Assembly: GCA_937927755.1 (NCBI GenBank) | Contig: CALBDB010000185.1 | Location: forward strand, 1 to 37,234 | Length of the DNA stretch: 37,234 nt | Source: an uncultured Lysobacterales bacterium | GTDB lineage: Bacteria; Pseudomonadota; Gammaproteobacteria; Xanthomonadales; SZUA-36 | Direction of reading: 5' to 3' | Part shown: positions 8,463-15,079 of the stretch, piece after piece | Layout of the letters: each line of letters starts with the position of its first letter | Position numbering within the stretch: position 1 is the first letter of the stretch | Notes under the pieces: generated by a model | Told to the model about the DNA's origin: nothing | Seen by the model: only the letters and a program-made list of their open reading frames with translations | Database searches by the model: none | Made by a program: the position numbers and the translations under genes

Positions 8463-8577
8463 GTAGGAGCCACGTGTTGGTGGCGATGCTCTTGAATCTT
8501 AGTGCAAAACTGAACAAATCGCGACGCGAGCGTCGCTCCTACAGGGTTTGGCACAATCGTGGAGTCGCGCCTCCCAC
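8463..8577. repeat. Cluster of three REP-like palindromic elements
   Basis: Three units share the pattern GTrGGAGc...hairpin...CGAT: one on plus (8463-8488, GTAGGAGCCACG..., stem GCCAC/GTGGC), one on minus (8518-8543, GTAGGAGCGACG..., stem GCGACG/CGTCGC) and a diverged one on minus (8555-8577, GTGGGAGGCGC...). The first two are inverted, as in BIME elements. They fill the gap between two convergent genes. Related copies lie at 14162-14243. REPs of this type resemble the pseudomonad-style GTAGGAGCG repeats mobilised by RAYT transposases; no such transposase gene is in the window. Confidence 0.75.
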
Positions 8578-8589
8578 ATCGATTCCCGG

Positions 8590-8994
8590 TTACTCCTTAT
8601 CCAGCCTGATACGCACGGACTTAACCGTGCTTGATATTAGCGCCAGTGCAAACCTGGGGGTGTCCCCGCGTCGTTTTACAAGGACATCCTCGCCATCGTC
8701 TCTTTCAATGTGGAACCCATCCGGCGGCAGTTGCGCGCGGAAGGCGTCGCGGATGACCGAGGCTATCTTGTTCTCACGTGCACCTTCAACAATTCCGACC
8801 GAGACATCTGTCGAGGCCTGTCCATCGGGGGTGATGCGGAATACCAGGCTGCCGGTGGATTTTGCACCCTCGCTGACCTGGATACGCCACTTGTTGGACA
8901 GGCTGGTGTTGTTGCCGGTCACCGCGGTGCCCCCACAGGACACCAGCAAAAGCGAAAGCAGCATCACGCCCAGTGGAAACACACGCTTCATCAT
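8590..8994 (-). CDS. Small lipoprotein of unknown function
   Basis: 134 residues (ATG at 8994, or the adjacent ATG one codon later). Hydrophobic leader with lipobox LLVSC (Cys20) followed by Gly-Gly, which by the +2 rule fits outer-membrane sorting. The mature part is beta/alpha with segments such as SLVFRITPDG, a helix VIRDAFRAQLPPDGF and VKSVRIRLD; no family is recognised. It starts 21 bp after the ubiD stop on the same strand, so it is likely the last gene of the ubiU-ubiV-ubiD transcript, but it need not act in quinone synthesis. Confidence 0.7.
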   Translation of the reverse strand: MMKRVFPLGVMLLSLLLVSCGGTAVTGNNTSLSNKWRIQVSEGAKSTGSLVFRITPDGQASTDVSVGIVEGARENKIASVIRDAFRAQLPPDGFHIERDDGEDVLVKRRGDTPRFALALISSTVKSVRIRLDKE

Positions 8995-9015
8995 GGCCAG
9001 GTCCTGTCGAGGTAA

Positions 9016-10530
9016 TCAGAAACCGAGAGTTTGCGCGATCTGCTCGATTTTTTCCATGGTGTCTTTGTCCATGCCAGCGACCCTGCCCCAGTCACGGCTG
9101 GTTTCCGAGCCGATCTTGTTGGTCGCATCGATACCCATCTTGCCGCCGAGCCCAGGTTCCGGGCTGGCGAAGTCGAGGTAGTCGATGGGTGTCTTTTCGA
9201 CCAGCACGGTATCGCGCACCGGGTCGGCGCGGGTGGAGATGGCCCAGATCACCTCTTTCCAGTTGCGGGCGTCGATATCGTCATCGACAACAATGACCGT
9301 CTTGGTATAAGTGAACTGGCGCAGCCAGGACCAGATGCCAAACATGATCCGGCGCGCATGTCCGGGATAATGCTTGCGGATGCTGACGATGGCGACACGG
9401 TAAGAGCAGGCTTCCGGCGGCAGGTAGAAGTCAACGACCTCGGGGAACTGTTCCTGTAACAGCGGTATGAACATCTCGTTCAGGGCCGAGGCCATGATGG
9501 AAGGTTCATCTTCTCCGGGTTTACCCATGTAGGTTGTCAGGTAGACCGGGTTTGCGCGGTGGCTGATACGCTCAACCGTGAAAACCGGGAAATCGGCGGT
9601 GGCGTTGTAATAGCCGGTATGATCGGCAAACGGGCCTTCAGTTGCCGTCTCACCGGGATAAATATGGCCTTCCAGCACTATCTCAGCACCGTGCGGGACG
9701 GGCAGGGCGGTCAGAGAGGACTTGACGACCCTGCTCCTGCGCCCACGTAACAAACCGGCAAACTGGTATTCGGAAAGCGTGTCGGGTATTGGTGTCACGG
9801 CAGCCAGCAAGGTAGCCGGGTCGGCGCCGATAACAACGGACACGGGGAACGGTTTGCCCGAATTGGCCTGTTGGAACTCACGGAAGTCCTGCGCACCGCC
9901 ACGGTGGGGCAGCCCGCGCATGATCAGTTTGTTTTTGCCAATCACCTGCTGACGGTAGATGGCCAGGTTGACCCGTGGCTTATTGGGGCCATGGGTGATA
10001 ACCATACCCCAGGTGATCAGCCGGCCCGCATCGCCCGGCCAGCAGGTGGATATGGGCAGGTTTTCCAGGTCGACATCAGGGCCTTCAATAATATTTTCCT
10101 GCCAGGGGGCGCTATCCTTTTGCTTGGGTGTAACGTGTGCAAGCCTGGCGAAGCCCGGCACCACGTCCAGCGCCGATTTACGGTTTTCAGGCAGGTGGGG
10201 ATTTCTGAGGAAGGCAAACTCCTGCCCCAATTCTCGTAATTCCTGCCGGTTTTTCAGTTCCAGGGCGGCCAGCACCCTTTGTTCGGCGCCAAACAGGTTG
10301 CCGAGCACCGGCATGTCAAAGCCCTGCACGTTCTCGAACAAAAGGGCAGGGCCGTTGTTGAGCAGGCTGCGATTACATAAGGCGGTTATCTGCAGCCTGG
10401 GCGATACGGCCGGGTTGACCGGTTTTAGCTGGTTACTCTTGGCGAGGGCATCGGAGAACTGCCGCAGGTCTCCCCAGGCCTTCCTGTTCACCTGGCGGTG
10501 ATGATGTTCAAGCAGTTTGTCGAGTCCCAT
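9016..10530 (-). CDS. ubiD: UbiD, 3-polyprenyl-4-hydroxybenzoate decarboxylase
   Basis: 504 residues from the ATG at 10530, close to E. coli UbiD (497). An upstream in-frame ATG at 10602 would add 24 residues lying inside ubiV and is not favoured; GGGATGG precedes the chosen start. UbiD is a prenylated-FMN-dependent decarboxylase acting on prenylated 4-hydroxybenzoate in ubiquinone synthesis. Family signatures seen: ENVQGFDMPVLGNLFG near the N-terminus, the Arg-containing cofactor region NLAIYRQQVIGKNKLIMRG, and the Glu-bearing block GHIYPGETATEGPFADHTG that holds the acid/base residues. The 23-bp overlap with the ubiV end implies coupled translation. Its partner UbiX (prFMN synthase) is not in the window. 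Placing ubiD beside ubiUV fits use of the pathway under anoxia. Confidence 0.93.
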   Translation of the reverse strand: MGLDKLLEHHHRQVNRKAWGDLRQFSDALAKSNQLKPVNPAVSPRLQITALCNRSLLNNGPALLFENVQGFDMPVLGNLFGAEQRVLAALELKNRQELRELGQEFAFLRNPHLPENRKSALDVVPGFARLAHVTPKQKDSAPWQENIIEGPDVDLENLPISTCWPGDAGRLITWGMVITHGPNKPRVNLAIYRQQVIGKNKLIMRGLPHRGGAQDFREFQQANSGKPFPVSVVIGADPATLLAAVTPIPDTLSEYQFAGLLRGRRSRVVKSSLTALPVPHGAEIVLEGHIYPGETATEGPFADHTGYYNATADFPVFTVERISHRANPVYLTTYMGKPGEDEPSIMASALNEMFIPLLQEQFPEVVDFYLPPEACSYRVAIVSIRKHYPGHARRIMFGIWSWLRQFTYTKTVIVVDDDIDARNWKEVIWAISTRADPVRDTVLVEKTPIDYLDFASPEPGLGGKMGIDATNKIGSETSRDWGRVAGMDKDTMEKIEQIAQTLGF

Positions 10531-11407
10531 AATCCATCCCTGCTTTTTCGACCAGGTAGCCGTTGCATACACCGTTGGGAATAAACTCAAGTAATTCCTC
10601 ACCTAAATTATCTATAGTATTATTATTTATAGATTTATTAAAGATATTCAGTATCTCCATGGTGCCATGGTTCTGGGGACTGATACGGAGTACATCGACA
10701 CCCAGCCCCGCCAGTTCGGGCACCTGGTCCAGTACCTGGTGGGTTAGCGCCGACTGCGTCTGGATACCGTTGAGTACCAGGAATTCCTGTTTCTCCTGCG
10801 TTTCCAGCATGCGGCCGTCCGGGTAATCGATACACTTGAACTGGCAGTCATCCTTGGGCAGGTTGTGCGACCGCGCCGTGTAGCAACGCGCTGAATAGGC
10901 CAGCGGCAGTCGACCCAGTGCAAATACTTCTGTTTCCACTCCGTCGGGGCGCAACCCTTGCAGGTCTTTGAGGGTATCCAGGCCCAGTTCAACCGGCAAT
11001 ACCCAACGTTTCAGGCCCTTGCCGGCGAGTAGTTGCAGGCTGCGTCCGTTGTAAATGTTGAAACTGGGACCGGTGACGAAGCTTTTTCCGGCAGATGACA
11101 GCAATTGCACTGCGGATATGTCGTTCGCCTCGACCATGAAGGAGTCGTTGGCGCACAGTTTCTTCAGGCTGCTCATCTCGGACGCTGCTTCGAGCAGGGT
11201 CAGGGAGGACAGAATTACTTCCTTGCCGCTTTGTTTGAGTTCGTTGCCAATGGCCAGCCAGTCCTCAAATTTAACCAGGCGCCGTTTTGAGCAGATCACC
11301 TCGCCGAGGTAGATAATTTCTGCCGGGCTGTCGGCGGCCTGCTGATAAAAATCCAGCACGTGCTCGCGTTCCCAGAAGTACTGTATCGGTCCGAGGGATA
11401 GTTTCAT
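10508..11407 (-). CDS. ubiV: UbiV, iron-sulfur U32 protein of O2-independent ubiquinone synthesis
   Basis: 299 residues from the ATG at 11407, giving MKLSLGPIQYFW, matching the E. coli UbiV (YhbV) N-terminus; the adjacent ATG at 11410 is an alternative and the longer 339-codon frame reads into ubiU. The four cluster cysteines are present: Cys39 (EVICSKRR), Cys175, Cys188 and Cys192, with the C-x12-C-x3-C spacing of the E. coli protein. With UbiU it forms a heterodimer that carries out ring hydroxylation without O2. It starts 22 bp after ubiU and overlaps ubiD. The segment around 10601-10660, encoding an Asn/Ile-rich loop (FNKSINNNTIDN), is about 18% GC, unlike the rest of the gene. Confidence 0.93.
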   Translation of the reverse strand: MKLSLGPIQYFWEREHVLDFYQQAADSPAEIIYLGEVICSKRRLVKFEDWLAIGNELKQSGKEVILSSLTLLEAASEMSSLKKLCANDSFMVEANDISAVQLLSSAGKSFVTGPSFNIYNGRSLQLLAGKGLKRWVLPVELGLDTLKDLQGLRPDGVETEVFALGRLPLAYSARCYTARSHNLPKDDCQFKCIDYPDGRMLETQEKQEFLVLNGIQTQSALTHQVLDQVPELAGLGVDVLRISPQNHGTMEILNIFNKSINNNTIDNLGEELLEFIPNGVCNGYLVEKAGMDYGTRQTA

Positions 11408-11429
11408 CATAATTGCCTGTTGCCTGTGC

Positions 11430-12425
11430 CTATTGCCAGGGTCGGTGGTAGGCGCCGAGCGTGGTCTGGGAGCCCTCTGATACCGTCGCCAGTTTTCGCA
11501 TCCACTGCTCTTTTGGGCGGTAACCATGCGGGTTTTTCATACATTCATCGATTGCCGCGCGCATGACGGCGGTCACGTGGCCCACGTAAGCGGGGCTGCG
11601 CTGGCGGCCCTCAACCTTTATGGCGCTGACGCCGATTTCCCTGAGCTTTGGCAGGATCGAAAGAGTGTTCAGGCTGGTGGGTTCTTCCAGCGCATAGAAG
11701 GTATTGTCGCCTACCTGGAAACGGCCCTTGCACAATGTCGGGTAACCAGCTTTTTCACCTTCGCCATAATGGTCGATCAATACGCCGTTGAGGCGCGTAT
11801 TGGTGCCGTCCCCTGTCTCTTCCCAACGCACATGCGATGCCGGAGAGCAGGCGCCGTAGGTGTTGGGTGAGCGGCCCGTGGCATAACTGGACAACAGGCA
11901 GCGGCCTTCGACCATGACGCACAGGCTTCCAAAGCCAAAAACCTCGACCGGCACGGGAGATTCGGTGATTACGTGGGCAACCTGGTTGACCGATAGCACG
12001 CGTGGCAGGACGACACGCCGGATACCGAAGTTCTCGTGATAGAAACGAATACCTTCGGCGCTGGTCACTGAACCCTGCACCGACAGGTGAAGGTTCAATT
12101 CAGGCCAGCGCTCGGCGGCATAGTCCATGACGCCCATATCGGCAAGGATCAGGGCGTTTACGCCAAACTCCGCTGCCTGGTCCACCGCTTTCTGCCAGCG
12201 CTCGAATCCCTTCGGCTGCGGGTAGGTGTTGATTGCCACGAAGATCTTGCGGCCCTTGTCCCGTGCATAGCTGACGGCCTTTTCAAACGTGCGATCGGTA
12301 AAGTTCAGGCCGGCGAAGTGCCTTGCATTGGTATCGTCCTTGAAACCGACGTAAACAGAGTCCGCACCGTTGTCGACAGCGGCTTTTAACGAGGGCAGAT
12401 TCCCCGCGGGACACACTAATTCCAT
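11430..12425 (-). CDS. ubiU: UbiU, iron-sulfur U32 protein of O2-independent ubiquinone synthesis
   Basis: 331 residues, the same length as E. coli UbiU (YhbU). It begins MELVCPAGNLPSL and has Cys169, Cys176, Cys193 and Cys232, the positions known to hold the [4Fe-4S] cluster in the E. coli protein, within GSLCVMVEGRC, GACSP and LCKGRF. U32-family TIM-barrel fold. UbiU works with UbiV and UbiT to hydroxylate the ubiquinone ring in anoxia, probably with prephenate as oxygen donor according to published work on E. coli. First gene of the minus-strand ubiU-ubiV-ubiD run. A minus-strand -10 (TAGAAT, 12458-12463) and an FNR box at 12485-12498 lie upstream. Confidence 0.95.
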   Translation of the reverse strand: MELVCPAGNLPSLKAAVDNGADSVYVGFKDDTNARHFAGLNFTDRTFEKAVSYARDKGRKIFVAINTYPQPKGFERWQKAVDQAAEFGVNALILADMGVMDYAAERWPELNLHLSVQGSVTSAEGIRFYHENFGIRRVVLPRVLSVNQVAHVITESPVPVEVFGFGSLCVMVEGRCLLSSYATGRSPNTYGACSPASHVRWEETGDGTNTRLNGVLIDHYGEGEKAGYPTLCKGRFQVGDNTFYALEEPTSLNTLSILPKLREIGVSAIKVEGRQRSPAYVGHVTAVMRAAIDECMKNPHGYRPKEQWMRKLATVSEGSQTTLGAYHRPWQ

Positions 12426-12457
12426 GGCTGATCCAGATTACGGGCTAGTGGCAGGAT

Positions 12458-12463
12458 ATTCTA
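12458..12463 (-). promoter_or_regulatory. Predicted -10 element of the ubiU promoter
   Basis: Read on the minus strand the hexamer is TAGAAT (5 of 6 to TATAAT). A transcription start about 7 nt downstream, near 12451, puts the FNR box centre (12491.5) at about -40.5, the usual class II activator position. No good -35 hexamer is needed in that arrangement. Confidence 0.5.
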
Positions 12464-12484
12464 TGCGCAGTATCTTTCGTCACA

Positions 12485-12498
12485 TTGATCTGAATCAA
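12485..12498. promoter_or_regulatory. FNR-type binding box between ubiU and ubiT
   Basis: TTGATCTGAATCAA is a perfect match to the FNR/ANR consensus TTGAT-N4-ATCAA. It lies in the 127-bp divergent gap between ubiU and ubiT, at about -40.5 from a predicted start site on each strand. FNR is the iron-sulfur sensor that activates genes in the absence of oxygen, and E. coli ubiUV is reported to be FNR-activated. The regulator gene itself is not in the window. Confidence 0.85.
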
Positions 12499-12519
12499 CA
12501 CATCGTTGAAATCGGCAAA

Positions 12520-12525
12520 TATACT
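12520..12525 (+). promoter_or_regulatory. Predicted -10 element of the ubiT promoter
   Basis: TATACT (5 of 6 to TATAAT). A start near 12532 places the FNR box centre at about -40.5 and gives a 5' leader of about 20 nt to the ATG at 12553. This also argues against the earlier in-frame ATGs at 12370, 12424 and 12463 as ubiT starts. Confidence 0.55.
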
Positions 12526-12552
12526 GAGCGCTCACCTACATTGAGAGCGCCG

Positions 12553-13056
12553 ATGCTGCCCATTACAGATTACGTCCGGCCAATAGCAAAAAAGGTTATT
12601 GGCATACCGGGGCGTTTCATACCCTACTCGGCCCAGAAGCCGCTATTAGCCGTTGTCCTGAACCAGGCGTTTCGCGAACCACTACAGCATGGTGAACTCG
12701 ATTTTCTTGAAGGAGCGAAAGTCAGGATAAAGGTCACCGACCTGTGCATAGACTGGTTGATCAGTGTCGGCAGCGATAAATTCGTCCCGGTGGACCGTGA
12801 ACTGAAGGACGACGTATGCATCAGTGGCGAAAGCCCGGATTTCATATTACTGGCCACACGCCAGGCCGATCCCGACACGTTGTTCTTTCAGCGCAGGATC
12901 CGAATAGAAGGGGATACGGAGCTGGGATTGGGTGTTAAAAACACGATGGACAGCATGGACTGGGACGATTTGCCGCTGCCACTACGCAGACTCCTGCAGG
13001 GTATAGGTCAGCTGATCGAATTATTGCCGAAAAAAGAGCAGCAGGAATCGTTGTAA
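12553..13056 (+). CDS. ubiT: UbiT, SCP2-domain accessory factor for anaerobic ubiquinone synthesis
   Basis: 167 residues from the ATG at 12553 (GAGAG 5 nt upstream; E. coli UbiT is 174). Upstream in-frame ATGs would place the start before the predicted promoter or inside ubiU. The SCP2 lipid-binding domain spans most of the protein. Clear UbiT signatures are GELDFLEG (48-54 region), DLCIDW and the block 106-126 starting DPDTLFFQRR and continuing to EGDTELGL, nearly the same in E. coli. Hydrophobic face LLQGIGQLIELL at the C-terminus. The protein binds the isoprenoid tail of quinone intermediates and is required for the O2-independent route. Divergent from ubiU, sharing the FNR box; convergent with the RquA-like gene 52 bp away. 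Confidence 0.92.
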   Translation: MLPITDYVRPIAKKVIGIPGRFIPYSAQKPLLAVVLNQAFREPLQHGELDFLEGAKVRIKVTDLCIDWLISVGSDKFVPVDRELKDDVCISGESPDFILLATRQADPDTLFFQRRIRIEGDTELGLGVKNTMDSMDWDDLPLPLRRLLQGIGQLIELLPKKEQQESL

Positions 13057-13108
13057 GAGTTCCCCGGTTACGGGCGCCTGGTGGCAGCCCGGACACAGCC
13101 GTTGTGGG

Positions 13109-13915
13109 TTATGTTAGCCGTTTCGCCGCTAAGACCTGGAAGTTATCAAAAAGAAATGTATCCTTTTCTACCCGGTAAGAACCGGCCGCCTCATCTTCAA
13201 GGACTTTCGTGATGTCGAACTCATCCCACATTTCAGTCGCATAGGGCTCAAAAATTTTAAAATAAATACGCCCGAGAACCTCTAAAACCTTAAGTCTTGG
13301 TTTGTGGAATTCACCAAAAACCACTTTACCGCCAGGCTTTAATACCCTGTGGGCTTCTTTGACGTGCTGTACTTTCTTGTCAAAAGGCAGTTCATGCGGG
13401 AGGAAAAACGCAACCACGTAGTCAAACGACTGATCTTCAAACTCCAGGTTCGTGGCGTCCTGTTTGCTGTAAGTACACAGATCTCCAAAACGCTTCAGCT
13501 TTCTTTGTGCATTGTCCAATTCGCTCTGCATGATATCGGTCAGCACAAACTCTGCGGCGTCCTGTCTTGCACAGCTTTCGGCAATTTTTTCAGACACATT
13601 TCCGAAAGCACAGGAAACCTGCAAAATCCTTTTGCCTTCAAGAGAAGGATTTAAGCGTTTTACAACAAGGCTCACCAGCTTGCTGTACTGAAGCAACAGT
13701 ATGCTCGATACAACAAACATCCGGTCCGCCAGCTTGATAAAAAACGGACTTTTATAGATCCAGTAAATATGTGCCGTATCGGGATCGGAATTGGCATCAT
13801 TGGCCTGGTAGATCAGGGATAGCCTGGTTACGACAAGAAAAAACAAACCGATCAAAGCCAGGGCGACGATTGCGATTGTGATCAATAGTGTCAGATTTTC
13901 AGGTATTGCTGTCAT
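13109..13915 (-). CDS. RquA-like rhodoquinone biosynthesis protein (SAM-methyltransferase fold)
   Basis: 268 residues. N-terminal membrane segment (about residues 7-29), then HIYWIYKSPFFIKLADRM (49-66) and a second hydrophobic patch, followed by a class I SAM-methyltransferase fold: motif I ILQVSCAFGN (97-106), AFFLPHELP (169-177), LKPGGKVVFGEFH (192-204) and FEPYATEMW (222-230). The YW-x-Y segment, a motif I lacking the usual GxGxG, FF-L-x-HE-x-P and EP-A-x-x-W resemble what I remember of RquA, which uses SAM to swap a ubiquinone methoxy group for an amino group, giving rhodoquinone for fumarate respiration. Convergent with ubiT. It may instead be a related methyltransferase of unknown substrate; RquA identity is inferred from recall, not alignment. 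Confidence 0.6.
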   Translation of the reverse strand: MTAIPENLTLLITIAIVALALIGLFFLVVTRLSLIYQANDANSDPDTAHIYWIYKSPFFIKLADRMFVVSSILLLQYSKLVSLVVKRLNPSLEGKRILQVSCAFGNVSEKIAESCARQDAAEFVLTDIMQSELDNAQRKLKRFGDLCTYSKQDATNLEFEDQSFDYVVAFFLPHELPFDKKVQHVKEAHRVLKPGGKVVFGEFHKPRLKVLEVLGRIYFKIFEPYATEMWDEFDITKVLEDEAAGSYRVEKDTFLFDNFQVLAAKRLT

Positions 13916-14236
13916 GTCGTTTCACTTCAGATGTCAGGTGAATTTATCCTTTTGGATGGCTCCTTTTGCCAACCAAAAAATGCGCCAAATTTATGTGATG
14001 ATTTATTAATATCTGTGCCAGCGATGGCAAATTTACACATCCATTTTCCGAGTTGAAAAGGAGTAAATATCTATGTGTTTTGAGGAATGAATTTTACGTG
14101 CTTTGGGGTGCTTGTGGTAACAAAACTTAGGTCCGAGTTGACTTAAGTCAAGCGGTGGTGCCCTGTAGGAGCGATCGGCGCAGCTGGTCGCGATTTACCT
14201 ACAAAAAATCATCGCGACCGAATTCATCGATCGCTC
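13916..14236. other. Intergenic region upstream of the RquA-like gene
   Basis: About 320 bp without a credible gene. AT-rich on the RquA side (13940-14100), where a promoter for the minus-strand gene is expected, although no unambiguous -35/-10 pair is seen. It contains a perfect 14-bp palindrome at 14138-14151 and most of an inverted REP pair at 14162-14243. Confidence 0.5.
14138..14151. promoter_or_regulatory. Perfect palindrome resembling a CRP/FNR-family operator
   Basis: TTGACTTAAGTCAA has the TTGA-N6-TCAA form of CRP/FNR-family sites, with TTGAC/GTCAA arms rather than the TTGAT/ATCAA arms of the ubi box. It lies 223 bp before the RquA-like ATG. I see no good -10 hexamer at the matching distance, so its use for that gene is tentative. 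Confidence 0.35.
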
Positions 14237-14243
14237 CTACAGG
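14162..14243. repeat. Inverted pair of REP-like elements (BIME-like)
   Basis: The outer 16 bp, CCTGTAGGAGCGATCG (14162-14177) and its exact complement (14228-14243), flank an inner perfect 9-bp pair GGTCGCGAT/ATCGCGACC (14186-14194 and 14211-14219). The whole folds into one long hairpin. It is the same family as the elements at 8463-8577. The right arm overlaps the 3' end of the ribokinase-like gene and supplies its TAG stop. Confidence 0.8.
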
Positions 14244-15079
14244 TTCTTGATCTGAGCCAGTGTCGGGGAGGACTGGGCACCCATTTTTGTAGTGGCCAGG
14301 GCACCTACTACGCAGGCCTCCTCCAGTGCTATCTGTGGATCTTTTCCGCTGACCAGCGCAACGGTCAGTGCTGCGGTGAAGGCATCGCCGGCGCCAGTGG
14401 TATCTACGACCTCCACCTTGGGTGGCCTGGCCTTTGCCACCTGTCTGCCATGCCGGCGGAGCACGGCGCCTTCAGCACCATAAGTGGTGGCCAGCAGGCC
14501 TTTATAATTATCCAGTTCAGTACCCAGCGTACGGGCTTCGATCTCGTTGACAACCAGCAAGTTCACGTGCTCCAGTATTTCGTGTGGCACCGGCTTGGCA
14601 GGGGCGGCGTTAAGGCAGAAGAAATTGTTAGCTTCGCCGGCCGCCTTGAGAATGGTTTCAAACGGTACTTCAAGCTGGGCAATGCTCGCGTCGGTGGCGG
14701 GAATTTCAAGGTGTTCAGCATCAAATGCAGCGTTGGCGCCTGGTGCCACGACAATCTGGTTTTCACCCGCCTCATTGACAACGATCATGGCCAGGCCGGT
14801 AGCATACCCCTCAAGCGGCTTGCAAAAGCCAAGGTCGATGCCTTCTTTGCGCAAGGTATGTAGCGCTTCCTCTGCCATTGGGTCATTTCCGACCCGTCCC
14901 ACCATGTATACAGCGGCACCCAGGCGGTGGGCAGCAATAGCCTGGTTGGCGCCTTTTCCACCCGGGAAGCGCCTGACCACGGCGTTGGTGACGGTTTCGC
15001 CGGGTAGCGGAAACTCCCGTACGGTGGCAACGATATCCAGGTTTATGGATCCGATGATGGCGACCGATATATTCTTCAT
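14237..15079 (-). CDS. Ribokinase-like PfkB-family sugar kinase
   Basis: 280 residues from the ATG at 15079, which overlaps the upstream hydrolase stop as ATGA; the longer 331-codon frame runs backward into that gene and is not used. PfkB signatures: N-terminal GSINLD (10-15), GGKGANQ (40-46) and DTTGAGDAF (226-234) with catalytic Asp232 and the anion hole. It is somewhat short for ribokinase (E. coli 309). Ribokinase phosphorylates ribose at O5 using ATP; the neighbouring nucleoside hydrolase would release ribose, supporting that substrate. The last codons and the TAG stop fall inside a REP element, so the original C-terminus may have been replaced. Confidence 0.85.
   Translation of the reverse strand: MKNISVAIIGSINLDIVATVREFPLPGETVTNAVVRRFPGGKGANQAIAAHRLGAAVYMVGRVGNDPMAEEALHTLRKEGIDLGFCKPLEGYATGLAMIVVNEAGENQIVVAPGANAAFDAEHLEIPATDASIAQLEVPFETILKAAGEANNFFCLNAAPAKPVPHEILEHVNLLVVNEIEARTLGTELDNYKGLLATTYGAEGAVLRRHGRQVAKARPPKVEVVDTTGAGDAFTAALTVALVSGKDPQIALEEACVVGALATTKMGAQSSPTLAQIKNL

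Noticed and set aside
8474-9181. 235-codon plus-strand frame over the REP cluster, small lipoprotein and ubiD end
   Set aside because: It runs antisense through two supported genes and through palindromes; no ribosome site or domain.
12370-12552. Longer N-terminus for UbiT (start at 12370, 12424 or 12463)
   Set aside because: These starts lie inside ubiU or before the predicted promoter and FNR box; E. coli UbiT aligns from about 12553.
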